DNA of 64,000 bases, from contig NZ_AP018441.1 of NCBI RefSeq assembly GCF_009937975.1, forward strand, positions 5,332,001 to 5,396,000, read 5' to 3'. Source of the stretch: Undibacterium sp. YM2. Its GTDB lineage: Bacteria; Pseudomonadota; Gammaproteobacteria; Burkholderiales; Burkholderiaceae_D. Positions 61,851 to 64,000 of the stretch are shown one piece after another; positions within the stretch are counted from its first letter, which is position 1; the number at the start of each line of letters is the position of its first letter. The translations under genes were made by a program, and so were the position numbers. The notes below the pieces were generated by a model. The model was not told the origin of the DNA, did not search any database, and saw only the letters and a program-made list of their open reading frames with translations.

Positions 61851-62222
61851 TCAGCGTTGTCCGCGCCAAGGCTTGGGGCCACCTATCACATGCATATGCA
61901 GATGATACACCTCTTGCCCACCATCCGGTCCGGTGTTGATGAGGGTTTTGTAACCGCCTGTCAGACTACCATCCGTCCCAAGCACAGGAGCACAACCCTG
62001 CTCTTGTGCCAGCTTTGGTGCAAGGGCAAGCATTTTCCCCAATACGGCAGTATGTTCTGGCTGTACCGACGATAAAGTATCAATATGTACTTTGGGAATG
62101 ATCAACAGGTGCACTGGGGCAGCCGGGTTGATATCTTTAAATACCAGCAATTCTTCATCTTCATAGACGCTGGCAGAAGGAATTTGTTTTGCAGCAATCT
62201 TACAAAAAATACAGTTATCCAC
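61851..62222 (-). CDS. HIT-family nucleotide-binding protein (HinT-like)
   Basis: A 123-residue histidine-triad protein: CIFCKI at the start, VFKDINPAAPVHLLIIPK in the core and the catalytic HLHMHVIGG near the C-terminus. HinT-type proteins hydrolyse adenosine phosphoramidates. The start codon is GTG (62222), giving the usual MDNCIFCKI; CGGA lies upstream. It sits between hisE and tatA in the his-tat cluster. Confidence 0.93.
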   Translation of the reverse strand: MDNCIFCKIAAKQIPSASVYEDEELLVFKDINPAAPVHLLIIPKVHIDTLSSVQPEHTAVLGKMLALAPKLAQEQGCAPVLGTDGSLTGGYKTLINTGPDGGQEVYHLHMHVIGGPKPWRGQR

Positions 62223-62269
62223 GTTTTATCCGTTCTTTTCAACAAGACGCATGATGTCAAATGATGGCC

Positions 62270-62623
62270 TCACGCATCCTTGCGTGCTGCCTTTTCTTCA
62301 ATACCAGAAATACCTTCGCGCCTTGCCAGCTCGTCCAGCACCTGCTGAGGGCTGAGATCATACTGGGCTAACATGACAAGCGAATGAAACCACAAGTCGG
62401 CGCATTCATATAAAAGCTTGCTGGCATCACCTGAGACTCGTGCATCCTTGGCAGCCATGACGGTTTCGGTTGCTTCTTCGCCTATCTTTTTCAAGATGGC
62501 ATCGTCACCCTTGGAAAACAGGCGGGCGACATAGGATTTGTCCGGGTCACCGCCATTGGCCAGCTTACGGCTTTCTATGATCTCTGCCAGACGCTGCAAA
62601 GTCTGCTCCTGGGACACACTCAT
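62270..62623 (-). CDS. hisE: Phosphoribosyl-ATP diphosphatase
   Basis: A 117-residue enzyme of the second step of histidine synthesis. Family motifs: [37 protein letters not shown] (metal-binding Glu residues) and [20 protein letters not shown]. It is separate from hisI, as in other Betaproteobacteria. It follows hisI by 10 bp. Confidence 0.95.
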   Translation of the reverse strand: MSVSQEQTLQRLAEIIESRKLANGGDPDKSYVARLFSKGDDAILKKIGEEATETVMAAKDARVSGDASKLLYECADLWFHSLVMLAQYDLSPQQVLDELARREGISGIEEKAARKDA

Positions 62624-62633
62624 GACAATATAC

Positions 62634-63035
62634 TCATTTGTAAATACTTTCCGGGTCCTTCAAGACTGGATCAACTGCCTGCCAGTCGCCGTCATTGAGG
62701 CTGCCCTCAAACTTCTGGAAGAAACAGGAATGGCGGCCAGTGTGACAGGCAATGCTGTCAATCTGCTCTATCTTCAGCAAAACCACGTCTTCGTCGCAAT
62801 CGATGCGGATTTCCTTGACCTTCTGGATATGGCCCGACTCTTCGCCTTTGTGCCAGAGCTTCTTGCGTGAACGACTCCAGTAAACTGCTTCACCCAGCTC
62901 TACCGTTTTGGAGAGGGCATCGCGGTTCATCCAGGCAAACATCAGAATATCGTTGCTGCTGGCCTCTTGTGCGATGACAGGTACCAGGCCGTTTTCGTCC
63001 CATTTGACCTTGTTCAACCATTTTGCCGCGCTCAT
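62634..63035 (-). CDS. hisI: Phosphoribosyl-AMP cyclohydrolase
   Basis: A 133-residue zinc enzyme of the third step of histidine synthesis: [55 protein letters not shown] and the Cys/His ligands in [11 protein letters not shown]. Its ATG overlaps the hisF stop (ATGA), indicating translational coupling. Confidence 0.95.
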   Translation of the reverse strand: MSAAKWLNKVKWDENGLVPVIAQEASSNDILMFAWMNRDALSKTVELGEAVYWSRSRKKLWHKGEESGHIQKVKEIRIDCDEDVVLLKIEQIDSIACHTGRHSCFFQKFEGSLNDGDWQAVDPVLKDPESIYK

Positions 63036-63796
63036 GACAACCTCATCGGTATATGTTGTGCTGCCATAAATTGCTTTGCTTCACCGACCGTATGTTGCCC
63101 GTAATGGAAGATGCTGGCAGCCAGTACCGCATCGGCACCACCAACTTTGATGCCATCAGCCAGGTCTTGCAAGCCACCGACACCGCCGGAGGCAATGACG
63201 GGTATAGGCACCGCATCCGACACTGCACGGGTCAGACCGAGGTCAAAACCGGAACGCGTGCCATCCTTATCCATGCTGGTCAGCAAGATTTCACCTGCCC
63301 CCAGTTTTGCCATGTGCATGGCCCACTCAACAGCATCCAGGCCGGTGGCATTGCGGCCACCGTGGGTAAATACTTCCCATTTGCCTGGCCCCACATTCTT
63401 GGCATCAATCGCCACGACTATGCATTGCGAGCCATACTTGTGTGCAGCATCGGCCACCAGTTGCGGGTTGGTCACGGCAGAAGTGTTGATACCGACCTTG
63501 TCCGCACCGGCATTGAGCAGACGGCGTACATCAGCCACCGTGCGCACACCGCCACCGACAGTGAGCGGGATGAACACTTGCGAAGCCACGGCTTCAATGA
63601 TCGGCAAAATCAGGTCACGGCCATCGGAAGACGCAGTGATATCGAGAAAAGTAATCTCATCTGCGCCCTGCCCGTCATAACGGCGGGCGATTTCTACCGG
63701 GTCACCGGCATCGCGCAGTTCCTGGAAATTAATGCCCTTGACGACACGACCAGCGGTCACATCCAGACAAGGGATAATACGTTTGGCTAAGCTCAT
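63032..63796 (-). CDS. hisF: Imidazole glycerol phosphate synthase, cyclase subunit
   Basis: A 254-residue (beta-alpha)8 barrel. Phosphate-binding loops and catalytic Asp residues are present: [14 protein letters not shown] (Asp near 11), [50 protein letters not shown] (second Asp) and [10 protein letters not shown]. With HisH (not in the window) it makes imidazole glycerol phosphate and AICAR. Its start overlaps the stop of hisA. Confidence 0.96.
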   Translation of the reverse strand: MSLAKRIIPCLDVTAGRVVKGINFQELRDAGDPVEIARRYDGQGADEITFLDITASSDGRDLILPIIEAVASQVFIPLTVGGGVRTVADVRRLLNAGADKVGINTSAVTNPQLVADAAHKYGSQCIVVAIDAKNVGPGKWEVFTHGGRNATGLDAVEWAMHMAKLGAGEILLTSMDKDGTRSGFDLGLTRAVSDAVPIPVIASGGVGGLQDLADGIKVGGADAVLAASIFHYGQHTVGEAKQFMAAQHIPMRLS

Positions 63797-64000
63797 TCAG
63801 TTTCTTCTTCATCGTCGAATTCACCGCTGAGTTCATCAGCACGGTCTTGTGCCGATGACAGGTCCAGCGTGCCTTCGTAAATCGAACGGCCACAGATGAC
63901 GCCTTCTATACCCTCGTCCTGTACAGCGCACAGGGCTTCGACGTCAGCCAGTACATGCACGCCACCAGAGGCGATGACGGGGATGCTGACGGCCTGCGCC
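63793..64000 (-). CDS. hisA: HisA, phosphoribosylformimino-AICAR isomerase (C-terminal part; cut by window end)
   Basis: The last 68 codons are visible on the minus strand: [19 protein letters not shown], a [15 protein letters not shown] barrel end typical of HisA, then an acidic tail (EFDDEEETE) longer than in most HisA proteins. The stop TGA overlaps the hisF ATG. The start lies beyond the window. Confidence 0.88.
   Translation of the reverse strand, partial: AQAVSIPVIASGGVHVLADVEALCAVQDEGIEGVICGRSIYEGTLDLSSAQDRADELSGEFDDEEETE

Noticed and set aside
63053..63790. A 245-residue plus-strand frame opposite hisF
   Set aside because: hisF is certain and full length; the opposite frame is a shadow.
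1..64000. CRISPR array, prophage, insertion sequence or integrative element
   Set aside because: No short regularly spaced direct repeats with unique spacers, no transposase, integrase or phage structural gene, and no attachment-site duplication at the tRNA-Thr gene were seen.

Overview
This window looks like a chromosomal segment of a betaproteobacterium of the order Burkholderiales, most likely family Oxalobacteraceae (an Undibacterium- or Herminiimonas-like organism). That placement is inferred from gene content and order: petA-petB-petC-sspA-sspB, and hisA-hisF-hisI-hisE-HIT-tatA-tatB-tatC close to a DegS-like protease and a Nif3-like gene. Base composition is near 50-55 % GC by eye. I see no insertion sequence, prophage, integrase, rRNA operon or CRISPR array.

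Layout. 1-6154: the 3' part of a giant repetitive surface or secreted protein whose start lies outside the window. 6273-9076: a tiny lysine-rich protein and a two-gene ABC transporter. 9400-11244: a membrane M48 metalloprotease behind a structured leader. 11388-18792: a six-gene operon (adaptor, ATPase, two FtsX-type permeases, NtrC-type activator, histidine kinase) preceded by a clear sigma-54 promoter, so the exporter and its own two-component regulator form one self-contained unit. 18798-20738: a convergent OmpR/CpxA-type two-component system. 20953-24259: a lipoprotein-like intradiol dioxygenase homologue, an ABC-F ATPase with an upstream small reading frame, and a small zinc-ribbon membrane protein. 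24309-26505: a NarX/NarL-type two-component pair. 26952-30103: a TonB-like protein, a small membrane protein and a PhoD phosphatase. 30186-33696: a four-gene envelope/lipoprotein cluster (COG3014, YcfL, LpoB-like, CsgG-like). 33917-36353: a lipoprotein hydrolase and a MORN-like repeat protein. 36638-38986: tex.

39194-43451: an aldehyde oxidation locus made of a sigma-54 promoter, an aldehyde dehydrogenase, a DUF779 protein and a convergent AcoR-type activator. 43654-49775: grxD-ubiX, a secreted protein of unknown function, a frameshifted phytase-like lipoprotein, and a LysR / DoxX / glutathione-transferase locus. 49835-52288: an S9B (dipeptidyl-peptidase IV-like) peptidase and a tRNA-Thr(TGT). 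52347-64000: housekeeping genes (sspBA, petCBA, mscL, nif3, degS-like, DUF2461, tatCBA, HIT, hisEIFA), with hisA cut by the window end.

Two genes, petB and the phytase-like lipoprotein, are each broken by an apparent one-base deletion in a short homopolymer. The same kind of lesion twice points first to sequence errors, although the phytase-like site is also a textbook -1 slippery heptamer. The most interesting material is the self-regulated sigma-54 exporter operon, the ABC-F leader with its small reading frame, the CsgG/LpoB/YcfL/COG3014 cluster, the repeat protein, a cluster of DnaA-box-like 9-mers, and a family of C/G-rich interspersed repeats.
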